A stretch of DNA of 64,000 bases from NCBI GenBank assembly GCA_023630585.1, contig CM042543.1:13824260-13888259 (forward strand), in the 5' to 3' direction. Below, in pieces: positions 1 to 12,650 of the stretch (positions are counted from its first letter, which is position 1; each line of letters starts with the position of its first letter). Source of the DNA: Cranoglanis bouderius (Eukaryota > Chordata > Actinopteri > Siluriformes > Cranoglanididae). The notes beneath the pieces are model-generated. The model had not been told where the DNA came from. It did not search any database and was given only the letters and a program-made list of their open reading frames with translations. The translations under genes and the position numbers were made by a program.

Positions 1-356
1 GTTTCCTTTTTTATTCTCAGTGGCACATAGTCTGTCAGCATTAGCTAATGAGAAAACCCGAGTTAGAAACTGCGTACACGGTTTGATTAGGCGGTCTTTT
101 ATAATGGCGAACAAGATCCTTTCGTTAGTTTTCTGTTAAACCGTTTCAAACCCAGTATGATGTATTTAACTCTGATCTGCTGTCTATAAAGATCTGCTAA
201 GTCGCTCGGTGAAGTTGAGAAGGAAAGATGAGTGAGCTGATTACACGGCTAGTCTTGGCTTTGTGTGGATCTGGAAGAGGAAGATGACAGTGTAGGAAGG
301 GTGATGATTGAGCTGATTGAGAGTCGACCAGAAGAATCCTCGGAGACTGTTAGAAA
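1..356 (+). other. Probable 5' UTR / upstream region of ZNF513
   Basis: This stretch precedes the ZNF513 start codon. It has no longer coding signal in the frame of the first coding exon. It contains upstream ATGs at 228 and 303 and an in-frame-looking small ORF from 265 that runs through the splice donor. I infer it is leader and perhaps promoter sequence. No TATA box or transcription start can be fixed by eye. Confidence 0.4.
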
Positions 357-1172
357 ATGCCTAGAAGAAAACAGTCAAATCCACAGCCTGTCAAATGTAA
401 GTGTTACTTTTATGTGTGTGTGTGTGTGTGTGTGTGTGTATTATGTTGCTAGCTTGGTGTTTTATCTGCAGGACAAAGTTCTGTCAAACGTGGGACTGCG
501 AACACACACGGCATGTCTTTCTGAATTATAGCTTGTCATCCTTGTATTTACAAATCCCACATCTTATTTTATTAATATGCAATATTAGTTTTATAAATGT
601 ACATGCCATATTGTTCCTTTTTTCCCAGCTCAGTGCTATCTCGAAATGTTCTCCGTCGGCTTTTCCTTCTTCCGTTGTCATTCTTTCCTAGCTTCATTTC
701 CTTTCAAAATCTCTGCCATGAGTAGATCTCTGTACCCCTCCCTGTCTTTATCTGTGTCCTTTCTATGGTTCCTTCCTCACTTTCTTACTCCCTTTTCCTC
801 TGGCAGTGCTGACTGCTCACTGTGCTGTTAAAAAACCTTTCCGTTATACCCAGTGTTTTAGTTTCTGCCACTTATTTCCTTGAATAAATGAACAGGCTGA
901 TACACCTTTTGTCTTAGGCTTCATGGCGCTCTGAACCGTTTTACATTTGATAGTACATTTTATCATGAATGTAACACTCTTAGTAATTTGTTTTTGTTTT
1001 TTCAGTGGGGCCTGAAGATGCTGTTGGTGTTGGGAATCCAGAGAGTTTGGTTCTGGAGAATGATTTCCTCCTTGAACAGGATTTTGGAGAGAATGACTAC
1101 AAGATCATAGGATTTGACCATAGAGACTCTGGTTAGTAATTTCAAGTGTCAGAGTATTTTAGTATACTCCAG

Positions 1173-1203
<31 letters not shown>

Positions 1204-3053
1204 CAGACCACATAGTACTTCCCATTCTTTTTCCAAAGGCTCATGAAACACATGTTCCGGCATTTCTTTACAGATTCAGTAACTGCTGACATGGGAATTC
1301 CAGCATACGCCTTCAGCGATGAGGACTGCTCCAGTTACAACCGCCTCAGCATGGAAAGTGACTTTGAGGATCCCCGAGACACCGAGAGCGAACGGGAGGA
1401 GATGGGCGGAGACTCAGCCTTTGCCCCGTACCTCTCCTGCAGGCAGTGTGGCCAGCTCCTTGGTGATCCCCTTAGCGGGGCCCTAGACGTAGCAGGGCTC
1501 TACTGCCTTCAGTGTGGTGGTGAAGAGAGAGGAGCAGAACAGAAACATGAACAGGGAAAGGAGGCTGTGTCTGCTCAGGGCTCCCAGCACAAAGGGCACA
1601 GAGCGAAGTCTAGTCCCAACTCCTACAAAACCTACTCGTGTAAACTGTGCAGCTTTACCTCACGCTACTCCAACCACCTGAAGCGGCACATGAAAACACA
1701 CAATGGCGAGAAGCCATACCAATGCCAGCACTGCGCGTATGCTTCAGCTCAGCTGGTTAACTTACAGAGACATGTGCGCACGCACACTGGGGAGAAGCCA
1801 TACAAATGTGACTACTGTACATTCGCCTGCAACTCCCTAGGCAACCTAAAGAGGCATCGGCGCATGCACACTCAGGAGAAGCCCAACAAGTGTAGCCAGT
1901 GTGAATACTGTGCAAGTAGCAGCCACACCCTAAAACGGCATATGATGGTACATAAGACCGATGCATCCACAGCCATGGTGGAAGGTATATGTATGTTCAG
2001 ACTATGTAAGTGAATAGATAAATAGAAATGATTTGCAGTTAAAACTATTGTAGATGGTTCTGCATTTTCTGCCTAAGAGTTAGTAATTGCATGTTTCTAG
2101 TTAGCCAAAGAGGAACCACACCTTGCGCAGCATGCATTTAAACAGTAAGCATTTAAAATGTAAAGGGAAGTAAGAACAGTCAAGTTCCTTAAACTGAACT
2201 TCCCCACAGAGAGGAAGAGGTTTATTCTGCCTCTGCCTCACAAAAAAAAAAAAAAAAAAAACCCTGCTTTTTCTGTGTGTCTTTTGCAGAGAGTGTAGGG
2301 TCTGGTCTGAATCTGCACATTAGTGCTGATCCAGACTTCCTGCAAAGTATTGGGAGCCTGCATGCTGATCGTCACCCTCCCAGTCTGCTGGAGGCTGAAG
2401 TACTAGGCCAGGAGTCGGAGCCCATGGCTGAGCTGCTTTTCCCATTCACATGTCGTGTGTGTGGCTTGGCACTGGAGGACGAGGAAGGAGAGGCCATGCA
2501 CATCTGCAGCAAGTGCACTCTGGACATGCTAGCTAAGAGCTCTCCATCTAGCCCCGAGAAAGGTGACAAGCTTTTCTCATGCACTTCATGCCCCTTCATC
2601 ACACAGTACCCCAACCACCTTGTGCGACACATGAAGACTCACAGCGGGGAAAAGCCTTACAAATGTCCGCAGTGCAACTACGCCTCAGCCCACTTCGACA
2701 ACCTGAAAAGGCACCACCGCGTGCACACGGGTGAGAAGCCCTACAAGTGCCACCTGTGCGACTACGCTTGCGGAAACCTGGCTAACCTGAAGCGACATGA
2801 ACGCATCCACTCGGGTTCCAAGCCCTTTCAGTGTACCGTGTGCAGCTACAGCTGTAACCAGAGCATGAACCTGAAGCGCCACATGCTGCGCCACACCGGC
2901 GAGAAACCGTTTAAGTGTCAGGAGTGTGCATACACCACGGGCCACTGGGACAACTACAAACGGCACCAAAAAAAACACGGCCACTCCCCCGAAGGGTGGA
3001 TGAAGATGCCATTGCCAGAGAAGGAGGAGGAGGAAGAAGAAGGCGAGATGTAG
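357..3053 (+). CDS. znf513: Zinc finger protein 513 (C2H2, nine fingers)
   Basis: Coding exons are 357-396, 1006-1131, 1274-1984 and 2290-3053, joining to 546 aa. Exon 1 encodes only 13 residues, beginning MPRRKQSNPQPVK. This is the FOG/SALL-type repressor motif known in those families to bind RBBP4 of the NuRD complex. An acidic linker follows. Then come two paired-Cys knuckles (around residues 110-140 and 340-370) and two C2H2 clusters: four fingers in exon 3 (about residues 176-282) and five in exon 4 (about 388-522). Linkers are the TGEKPY type. The protein ends in an acidic tail. Finger sequences and layout match vertebrate ZNF513, a nuclear transcription regulator linked to retinal development in mammals. 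The fourth finger looks complete here, whereas from memory it is degenerate in human. Introns 1-3 carry (TG)n, poly-A and poly-A tracts. The symbol may need an a/b suffix because of the teleost duplication. Confidence 0.9.
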
Positions 3054-4326
3054 CGTTTTTTTCTGGCGCTCTTCTCTCATGCTCTTAATACCTAGCAGAT
3101 GTTGCCTTACTGTTTTAATATTGCAAAGGTGCAAGGTGCATATGGCAAGAATGTCATTCTATGTCTGATCCCCTAATTCAAATTGAATGCAGATAATAGT
3201 AATGACAGTAGTAAGATCTATGAAATCATTTTATGAGCATGCTGAACAACAGAGAAGCAGGAATATTACTGCAAGCATGCATGGAAGTTGACTTTAAAAT
3301 TTAAGCTATATTTAATCTGTAGCACAAACCATTCATATCTGGTGTGGAAAGCATTAGGCTTTTAAATTTAGATTTAAATTTAGATTTTTTTTTTTTTAAT
3401 TTAGGGAACTGGATAATTGTGGTTATACATCTGTTACTATAACTGGTCTGATTAAGCTGACTTAAAGGCTGAAGTTTTAATAACACCTCCATTCTTATAA
3501 ATTTTATATGATTGAGTGAACGAGTATTGCAATAAAGCCAATGACTCAACCTTTTCTAGGTTGATACTATTTTTATTTTAAATTCTATATTGTGGATTTG
3601 ATTACACTGTAAACCTCTGGTTGCTGCTAAATTATGTAGGATTTACAAATATGTAGGTGTTTTTCTGGATTTTACTGTAAAATGATTGTCAGCTGCCCCT
3701 GCACCAATGCTGCACTGATGTGTGTGTGTGTGTCTGTGTGTGTGTGTGTGTGTGTGCGCGCACAGGGGTCTTCTGGGCCCCTGGCACTCACCTTATTTCC
3801 CAGGGAAATGTGGGAAGTGTATGTGTTTGTGTGACTTTCAAACAGTTTTTTCTAATTAAGTTGTGTGGTGCCTACTGTGAAATTTCATATTTCATGAAAA
3901 ATAAACCCATGAAAAGGGATAAAGTTGTAATTTTATTATGCTTTGTTTGGGGAGGACCTCAAGAGGAAACAAGGAAAGAGACCACATCTGCTATTATTAT
4001 TTTATTGGCACATTCACAGACAGCACATTTCTCTGATTGTAGGTGTCTTAATGGTTGTCATGCTATGCTTTTTGTACAATTTTTTTTTAAATAGTAAAAT
4101 ATATTTTGTACAGAAAGAGCACAACATTTATAAAATGGCCAAGATCATTAGTCATTCAGTGAAATCAGGGACTAAGTCAACATATTTTATGCACAATTAT
4201 GGACGTGATGTTTGCTATATATATATTTTCAAAATGATTATTTATGTACTGTATATTATTTTTGTGGTTTTTCATTTGCTTTATTGTTGTGGGGATTTGT
4301 CAAATGACCTTTGGCTTTGTAATAAA
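3054..4326 (+). terminator. ZNF513 3' UTR with polyadenylation signals
   Basis: AT-rich sequence follows the ZNF513 stop. AATAAA hexamers lie at 3531-3536 and 4321-4326; either could end the transcript. A (TG)n run at about 3718-3758 would fall inside the longer UTR. The ORFs here are low-complexity translations of that repeat, not genes. Confidence 0.5.
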
Positions 4327-7300
4327 ACAAGAGTTTAGATGTTTTTTAAATTACGTCTTGATCTTTCCTTACCACTGAAAATATAGGAGGGATATTGGAG
4401 TTTCTCTCTAAGCATTTGAGGCCACTTGCCTCTAGAGATCAGTATAGAGCTTGTAAAAAAAAAAAAAAATTACAAGCATTATTATTACATCTATTATAAG
4501 GCTTTCTTAACTTTTGGAGAACTGAAATGGGTGTGAGCAGTACATGTGAACACACTGTACTCTATGGTTTGTGGATGAGAAACAGTGATAGACATTTTCA
4601 GTAATCCTACAGAGAGCTGTGTTGCTGGCTGAAATCACGGCGCAGTAGCTGGTTGAAGGGGACCAAACCTCACTATGACTCCTGACTTGGTTCCAGTTTA
4701 CCAGCCACTAAGACGTGCTGCCCAGCAAAACATGTGGATGTGCTGGATTTCACACTTAATGCATTGAGGCAATGTGTGGAGAACCACATTCTTATTCAGT
4801 GATAATCTAATGTAAGTACTATACACTCCCACAGAAGAACTGAATAATTTGATATAATCAATTAAATCTACTTCCATTGTATTAAGCTTATAAATATTTG
4901 TTGTTATATAAATTTGTTGAAAACAGACCCCACTGAGCAGAAAAGGATCCCCAAAGACACCCCATTCATAAAAAGTCTACAAGGATGTGTTGTGGTAACT
5001 GGCTTGGAAATGGTTGGAAAATACGAAGGACTCTTTATCCCAAAGTTAGAGCTCCATCTGCTGTACAAAAGGTTTGTTGGTCTGCTTTATACTTTCTTTG
5101 CATGTTTCCCCAAAACATTTTTTTTTATTTTTCATTTGCTACCAAGACATTGAGAGTGTAAATAGACGTGCCGTTATGTCCTTATGGAAACAGCCCACCC
5201 AAATTAGCTTCGTCGCACCTGTCCCTCTATTTATAAGAGTGAACACTTTACTGCACCTGTGCTCTGTCACTCAGCCTGTACCATCACTGACTAAATAAGA
5301 TGCTAGTCTACTAATGCAGCATGCATGTCATGCAGGGAACATATACACATATGATGTCCATGTACTCTGTGACTTTGACATATCCTCTCCACCATTAATA
5401 TGCATTTAATCGTTTAGTCATAATTATACATATGAAAAAGAAAGATGGATAAAAGAAGAAAATGGTTACACATTGAAGATAATTATTTAATCACCTTTTA
5501 ACATATCAAAATGCCAGTGAATAAAATAATCGTTTACTTATTTAACCAAACTTGGCTTTTTTATTTTGCATTCTTGGTACCTTGTTTTGTAAGGATGTAT
5601 ATGATGATGACAGTCCCCCTGAAACCACACACTTCCTTACATTCCATAGCTGAATGCAGTATATGGGGATATAAGGAAGTATGTTATCTCAAAGAGTAAA
5701 TATGAATTCCTCTATCTGCCACACTGCCTCTAATTTATGGTGTAAAACATAAAATACAGATATGTGCTAGAACATATCATTAAGTACTTAACATTAACTG
5801 ACCTGATAGAAATAGTTTTGTTCATTTTCAAACACACCAGAATATAAACACACTGTGAAGCAATTGATCTCTCCTTCCCATTCTCACCACCCAAAGAAAC
5901 CAATTTATATTTCCTAGAAACCCTTAATGAGCTGAAATTGCCACTCTCATTATGCAGCAGTTATGAATCCAACTTCATGGTTCCCTGGAAACGCATTAAG
6001 ACAAGCATAAGGCTCTGCACATTACTTGCCCAACCCTTGAAAGCTGGTCCCTCACTCGTAGTGGTGTTTGTCCACCTAGGCCTGTCCCTCTGTCCCCTGT
6101 GCTGCTCTCCCGTCCATATCCTCCTCCTCTGCAGTCGTGCGCTGGACTGTATCCAGGCCAGGCTTGGCTTCTCAGCCTTTTCTATGAGCCGCCCTCCCCC
6201 TTGCTGTTGGCCTTCCACCTGTCAGTGTCCTTTAGAGGCCTGGGGCTCTCCTGCGCCTCCTGTTCCCAGGCCTCAGCACTCTGACAGGGCCAGGCAGCCT
6301 GTGAAATCACACCTCTCAGCTGTTCACACTACACTCGAGACACCCTATACCCACTGCTCACTCTTCTACTGAATGTCAATGGCTCCTTAAAAAAGGAGCG
6401 CTTTTGGGGGTAGGGATGACTGCGAGACAACTGCGAGGAGTTTTTTATTGGGACAGTAGAGCAGAAAATGATTCCAGTAGCATAGCTGACTGCGGAGTTT
6501 GTAATTTTAGGTATGTCATATACAGGGACACATACTCCAATGTTACCTTGTCTTCTGTGACCAAAAATGATCAGATTTGATCACAACTGCATCTTGGACA
6601 TAAAGAGCCTGCAGTGAATTAATCACTTTTTTTGTAATTGGTTTGGCCTTTGGTTTGTGAGATCAGCAGCAGTCATAATTTTGAACAATATACAGTGGGG
6701 TAGAAAAAATAGTATGGAAACATAGTAAGGAAAGCGTCTTTAGTATTCGCCAGTGAGGCAAAAGCTGTCATGGTTAACATAACAGCATTTGGTCCATGGA
6801 TTGGATTAAGTTCTTGTTTGACTGATTAACTACATGCAAGCATGAAAACAGAATACACCAGATGAGCTCATATACATTTCCCTTTTTCCATTTCAACTTT
6901 CCATCCAGTGGCTGCAGGATCACAAATAGGGATCCCTTCCATGGCTGAAGCTGGAAACAGGAGAGCACAGGGAAATGTGAACAGGGAAGCAAACACTTCA
7001 TGGCCACTAAGGTCAACACCTGTGTTCTAAACTCAACCAGAGAGGCAGGGTAATTATAAGACAAGCTCATACATATAAACACTGATACTGAAGGACAACG
7101 ACTGACACCATGTAAGTTCTACACAGGGGCTGACAATCTGTCTACTTTATTTTGTGTGTGCTTTTCTTTGGCAGACTGCCAGACACATGGTCTAGAAATA
7201 ACTGATGAAGATCTGATTATGGCACTGACTCCGGGATACATCCCTCATTAAACCATTTGTCCTTAACACTACTCATCTTCCTTAGTCGATAAATGTAATG

Positions 7301-9358
7301 AATATATTTTTAAAATATATGCTTCTAAACTGTTATGAACCCACAATATTCATTAATTCACAAGTTTGTAAAAGAATCACATTAAAAGCATGCCTTAAAT
7401 TTTACTATGAAAAATATACTCATGGATATTCAGTCACAATATAACCTGCTCAACCTGATCAGTGTTTAAATGGCATGCTACAGAATGTAACTCATAATGG
7501 GGTCAGCCAGCGTATTTTTAGATTGCTAAACACACTGCTGGTGGTGTAATAACTTTGTCCTCCATTCAAGACCTCATTTATCTCCTTGTCATTACAGCTA
7601 CAGCTTAATATTTATTCCTGTTCATTCAGTTATTCAGTTTAGCCTCTTGTAAAATCACAATTGAATAATTGACAATGCATGCATAAGTGTTTCAGATCAT
7701 TTCTTTCATTTTTATAGAAATTGACAGCTTCCAAATTATAAAATTACATAATTAAATATAAAAGCATAAACAATACTTGGTGATATTCAGTAAAATCAAT
7801 GTTTACTTGAGTTCAGTTAAAGAATCAGTGTGTATGAAACAATGCCTTATGCAAACAATGACTACTTAATTGCTTAATTGTGCATTTATGCCCACTGTGT
7901 GACTCAGTACTACATCAGGTCTTTGGCACAGAAAAGACTGATTCACAAACCCATGCTGACTCATAAAGTCCTCAGCATTATAGAGATGGAGTCCTAGTGT
8001 GTGCTTGCCAGTTGCCAGGCTTGAGGTGGATACAGCTGTTCACTAAGGGCCACACGACCAGTCTCTTAAAGGCCTGCCATTGTGTATCTTCCTATCCCAG
8101 AGGTCAAAGGTACTGTAATCAACAGCTAAAAAACAGGTGGTGATTCTGACTGAATGTAGCATGTGCTGGTTTTCCTCTTAGTTGGGCAGATTTCTACAGC
8201 AATTTGCAAGCTAGACTGGATGTACTTATCTCCATGTGTGGTTTAATCAATATTCCTTCACAGTGACAATACTGAATGGGAGTACTAAAGAAATTCTACT
8301 ACCTACCAGTAAATTGGTGGTACTATTATGAAACCATTAGTGTTGAGCCAATTATAGCACAGAATCCCATCATAGGAATAAACCTATTATGCACACACAT
8401 TGGAACACACTCAGGACAGATTACAGGCACACCATTCATGAATGGTATATGTTTCAATCAAGTGTCTCAATTCAGTAATCATGCCGAGTTCTGTCATCAC
8501 TTTGTGTAATTTGTACTTTGATTGGACAATATTGGTTGTGTGAATCTACAGTCAGGGCTAGAAATATTTTTGCCCCAGTCTCTACTTCATAACATTCTGT
8601 GATTCCTTTTTTTGTTTAATTATTTAATTATTTATTTATTTATTGTTTTTTTTCACTTATGACCATTGGTGGTGCTGTTGTTTTTGGTTGCAGGAAAAAA
8701 GTCAAACGTAATGCACTTTGGGCCATTAACAGCAAATCAGACGATGTGGATCTCAGAAAGTTCGCATTATTTTTAGGTATTTTTTTCTTCAAAGAGAGGG
8801 AGGGATTAGCCCCGCTAGCCCAGTTGCATCAGCCATTCATTCTCTTTAATAAGTTGGACCCATAAATGTGTCCACTTTCTGTCCAATGACTTAATAAATA
8901 GAGGTCTTCACAGGGTTCAGCAAAATAAGGCAACATACAGTATACTGAATATGCACAGAAAATCAGAAACTTATTTTGGCCACTATGCTCCAAGGAAGGT
9001 CATGGATGATTAAAGTTGAATTTAGACAAAGAAGTTTATACAGTAACATGCCACTGTGCCTAGGGGACTGGCAAAATGCTAAAGGTATTTCGAATCAAAA
9101 AGGAATTGACAGCTGACAGTTCTCTCTGGAGACCTGAACAATAGACAGATCAAACTTTTCACAGACTGTCATGTATCTGCCATAGGGAATCAGCTTAGAA
9201 CATAGCGCTTGGAGGGCTTGGAGACACTAGTTTTTTGAAGTTATTGATTAGTAGTTGACAGGGCATAACAAAACCCCATTGCTAAGTTGACACCGTTGCT
9301 TGCTCCCTCTTCCCATACCACAGTTGAAAAGGCAGCTGGTGGTCTGCCTCTCTTTCTC

Positions 9359-9396
<38 letters not shown>

Positions 9397-11370
9397 CGAG
9401 GGCCTACACATGGTCCACACAGCAGGTGGAGTACGACCTGAGAACTCGCCTCCTCCAGCAATGTCACCTCTCTTCAAGGCCAGGCTTTTCAGCTGGGATA
9501 GTGCCCATGTCTCATGTGCCCCATCGTTTAAGTTCCTGCGAGTTTGGCAGGGCAGGGTAGCAGCTATGCACATTTAGCACATTATCCAAATCTCTGGCAT
9601 GCCATTCAAGGTCTACTGTGGTCTTCCCTGAATGTTTGATGACAGTTGTGAAGGCATTTGTTTTAAAACTCACATGCATCGTGCTTTGTTTGTCTGTTGA
9701 GAGATGAGAAAATGCGAGAAATATTATATATTTTATACATATTTTATACATATAAGCATACAAATAGCTAATGTAAGTTCAGTCATTGGAGCCACCATGA
9801 ATATTTCACCTAATCAATCTGAAACCCTAAAGCAGACAAATCAAAATAGTAGAACGTGTCCAAACGTCTTCTCCATCTGAGAACAAGTGCAGTGATGTAA
9901 TCCTGTCCTATGAGTGAATATGTCAATAAAATTACGATGACTTTGAGAGATCAATTCAATTCAATTTTATTTGTATAATTGTATCCCTAATGAGTAAGCC
10001 AGAGGCAAGGAAAAACTCCCCGAGGTGACAAGAGGAAGAAACCTTGAGATGAATCAGATTCAAAAGGGAATCCATCCTCATCTGTGTGACACTGGATAGA
10101 GTGAATATAAATCATTCCACTTCTATAACTATATTATAAAGCCAAGCAGTGCTAAGTGTGTTCAAAGGAACCTGAGTATGAGCATCATTAGAATTTTAAG
10201 TTTGTTGTATCAAACTGAAGTTATCAACTGTTCAGTGACTGAGACAACACACTTTCTTTGAGCAGACATTCTCACAGTTATACGGTTAACATGTGCTACT
10301 GCTAAGGAAGCCCATGTATTTTTGCAACATCTTCAGGATGTTAGGCAACAAACTGCATATCTCCCCACTCTGCTCTACACATGCTCTGTCTTCTTCATCT
10401 TACGCTGTTTACCCACCCTTGGTTTGTAGGCTGTTCTCAGCAGTGTGAGGCCTACAGAATATTCCTGCTGACTCCAAAAAATAATGCTTGTTACAATACC
10501 AAATACACAATCATCTTTATGAAGTGATTGCTGCATTTTGATATTGTCTGTTCATTTTTATGGCACACGAGTAACTATTAGTATTCGGAGAGAACTTTGG
10601 CCAGTGTTTCGTTTCAGCTTATCTTCTTGAACCCTTGTGAATTATTTGCATAGAGGTTTTTGCCCACATGAATTCAACAAACAGATGTTTCCTGATGAAA
10701 TGAGAAGTTTAAGAAGAGAAAGCGATACATAACTAGGGTTACTGGTTTTACGTGCCCTGATATAGCTGATATTCTCATGACTTTTGTCAGGCAAATGTCT
10801 AGATGATCTATGTTTTCTTAATTTTCTGCATTGTTCTGCATCCCTGTTAAACTCTTTCACATTAATATAAACCACCAGTATTTCAGACTTTCTTCATTTC
10901 AGCAGCCCACCAAAAACGTCTAAGTTAAGGCACATGTACTCAGTGATGCATTCACGAAACAACAGATTTAGGCCATTAAGCCGTAGTTCCTGAGTGTGCC
11001 TCTTAAGAAACTACATATTATTATTCAGTCTATGCTTTAAGAAATTATTATGTCCAGGATTCACATGAACGATCACTGATGTTCAGTATTTGACAGTGGG
11101 TGGTGGGAAACACCCTTTTTGACAGATAAGAGCTCTCCTCTATGCTTCAGTACCTAAGGGCACCACGAAAGCGCTTCTCTTCATCAGTAGTATTTGCCTC
11201 CGTAAAGAAATCAACCTCTTCAATGGGTCTGGTAAGCTACATTTTCAATATTAATGTAACTGTGGTTTCCATTTCCTGAAAAGTGTCTCTAAATATGCAT
11301 GATGAGATGTATATATGTTTTAATCAAAAAGAATATAATGATTGGCAGGGTAGGTTGGATTCTTGTAAAG

Positions 11371-11374
<4 letters not shown>
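4327..11374. other. Intergenic region between ZNF513 and the PLAAT-like gene
   Basis: No gene can be supported in this 7 kb. It holds a GC-richer patch at about 6030-6340 with open frames on both strands but no family resemblance, a (CA)n run at about 9365-9393, and the interspersed repeat at 9952-10105. There are two exon-like segments with splice-site context, 4927-5071 and 7175-7251, treated under findings. The rest is AT-rich and featureless to my reading. Confidence 0.5.
9952..10105 (+). repeat. Interspersed fish repeat fragment
   Basis: It begins with a repeated CAATT motif and an ATTTTATTTGTA stretch. It continues with a segment reading AAAAACTCCC then AAGAAACCTTGAGA, a combination I recognise from many copies in cyprinid and catfish DNA. 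It is a truncated copy with no coding potential. The family name is not certain to me. Confidence 0.55.

Positions 11375-11448
<74 letters not shown>
11374..11448. repeat. (GT)n(TA)n microsatellite, left flank of Tc1 remnant
   Basis: A short GTGTGT lead passes into more than 30 TA units and ends directly at the outer end of the Tc1-like element. TA is the Tc1 target dinucleotide. Confidence 0.95.
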
Positions 11449-11449
<1 letters not shown>

Positions 11450-12476
11450 TGCATCTCAAAAAATGTAAATATCATGGAAAAGTTCTTTTTTTTCCGTAAT
11501 TTAATTCAGAAAGTGGCACTTTCATATATTCTATATTCATTACACATAAAGTGAAATATTTCAAGCCTTTTTTGTTTTATTCTTTATGATTATGGCTTAC
11601 AACTCATGGAAATAAAAAATCCAGTATAATCCAAAATATTAGAATAAAGAATTTATAATACAGAAATGTTGACCTTCTGAAAAGTATGTTAATTTATGCA
11701 CTCAATACTTGGTCGGGGCTGTGTCAATGCGGTGTGGCATGGAGGCAATCAGCCTGTGGCACTGTTGAGGTGTTATGGAAGCCCAAGTTGCTTTGATAGC
11801 AGCCTTCAGCTCGTCTGTATTGTTGGCTCTGGTGTCTCTCATCTTCCTCTTGAGAAAATTCAGGTCAGGCGAGTTGGCTGGCCAATCAAGCACAGTAATA
11901 CCATGGTCAGCAAACCAGTTACTAGTAGTTTTGGCACTGTGGGCAGGTGCCAAGTCCTGCTGGAAAAGAAAATCAGCATCTCCATAAAGCTTGTCAGCAG
12001 ATGGAAGCATGAAGTGCTCTAAAATCTCCTGGTAGACGGCTGCATTGACTCTCGACTTGAGAAAACACAGTGGACCAACACCAGCAGATGTCATGGCACC
12101 CCAAATTATCACTGACTGTGGAAACTTACCACTGGACTTCAAACAACTTGGATTCTGTGCCTCTCCACTCTTCCTCCAGACTCTGGGACCTTGACTTCTA
12201 AATGAAATGCAAAATTTACTTTCATCTGAAAAGAGGACTTTGGACCACTGAGCAACGGTGTTTTGAGTAAAAAGATGTTTTGAGTTAATTAGCTGATTAG
12301 AGCTCTTCTCAGGTCAACATTGCTGTATTATAAATTCTTTATTCTAATATTTTTGAGATACTGGATTTTTCCAGTATCTCACTTCCATGAGCTGTAAGCC
12401 ATAATCATCCAGATTAAAACAAAAAAAAGGCTTGAAATATATCACTTTATGTGTAATGAATCTAGGGTATATGAAA

Positions 12477-12478
<2 letters not shown>
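11449..12478 (-). mobile_element. Tc1-like transposon, internally deleted
   Basis: The left end starts with AGTGCATCTCAAAAAATG. The segment at about 11510-11665 is repeated in inverted form at about 12330-12478, giving long terminal inverted repeats. The right copy lacks the outermost 60 or so bases of the left copy and stops against a (GT)n(TA)n tract. Between the repeats, on the minus strand, lies the C-terminal half of a Tc1 transposase; the DNA-binding half is missing. It is non-autonomous. Confidence 0.85.
11702..12142 (-). pseudogene. Truncated Tc1 transposase (C-terminal half)
   Basis: This 146-residue open frame contains the second catalytic Asp in FQQDLAPAH and the segment LDWPANSPDLN that normally precedes the third catalytic residue. 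The next residues read FLKRKM rather than the usual P-I-E-N-L-W, so the third catalytic Glu appears lost. The N-terminal helix-turn-helix region and the first catalytic Asp region are absent or out of frame upstream. It is a transposase remnant, not a host gene. Confidence 0.85.

Positions 12479-12548
<70 letters not shown>
12479..12548. repeat. (GT)n(TA)n microsatellite, right flank of Tc1 remnant
   Basis: GTGTGTGTA followed by about 30 TA units. It abuts the truncated right end of the Tc1 element, mirroring the left flank. Confidence 0.95.
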
Positions 12549-12552
<4 letters not shown>

Positions 12553-12650
12553 ATTAAATAATACCTAATTCAATTCAGTTTAACTAATACTGAGGAAAAT
12601 GTTAAAGACACTGGTAATGCACTGTAAGATGTAAAAGGGGTTTCTGTAGA

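Noticed and set aside
401..540. Cys/Val-rich ORFs over TG repeats here and at 3720, 9287, 46149, 51472 and 59992
   Set aside because: Pure translations of (TG)n or (CA)n microsatellites.
2685..3134. 149-codon minus-strand ORF across the ZNF513 finger exon
   Set aside because: It is a shadow of the C2H2 coding frame; its composition follows from the antisense of finger repeats.
5938..6372. 144-codon ORF in a GC-rich patch, Cys/Pro/Leu-rich
   Set aside because: Open frames on both strands reflect base composition; no signal peptide, domain or splice logic and no family resemblance. Kept only as part of the intergenic description.
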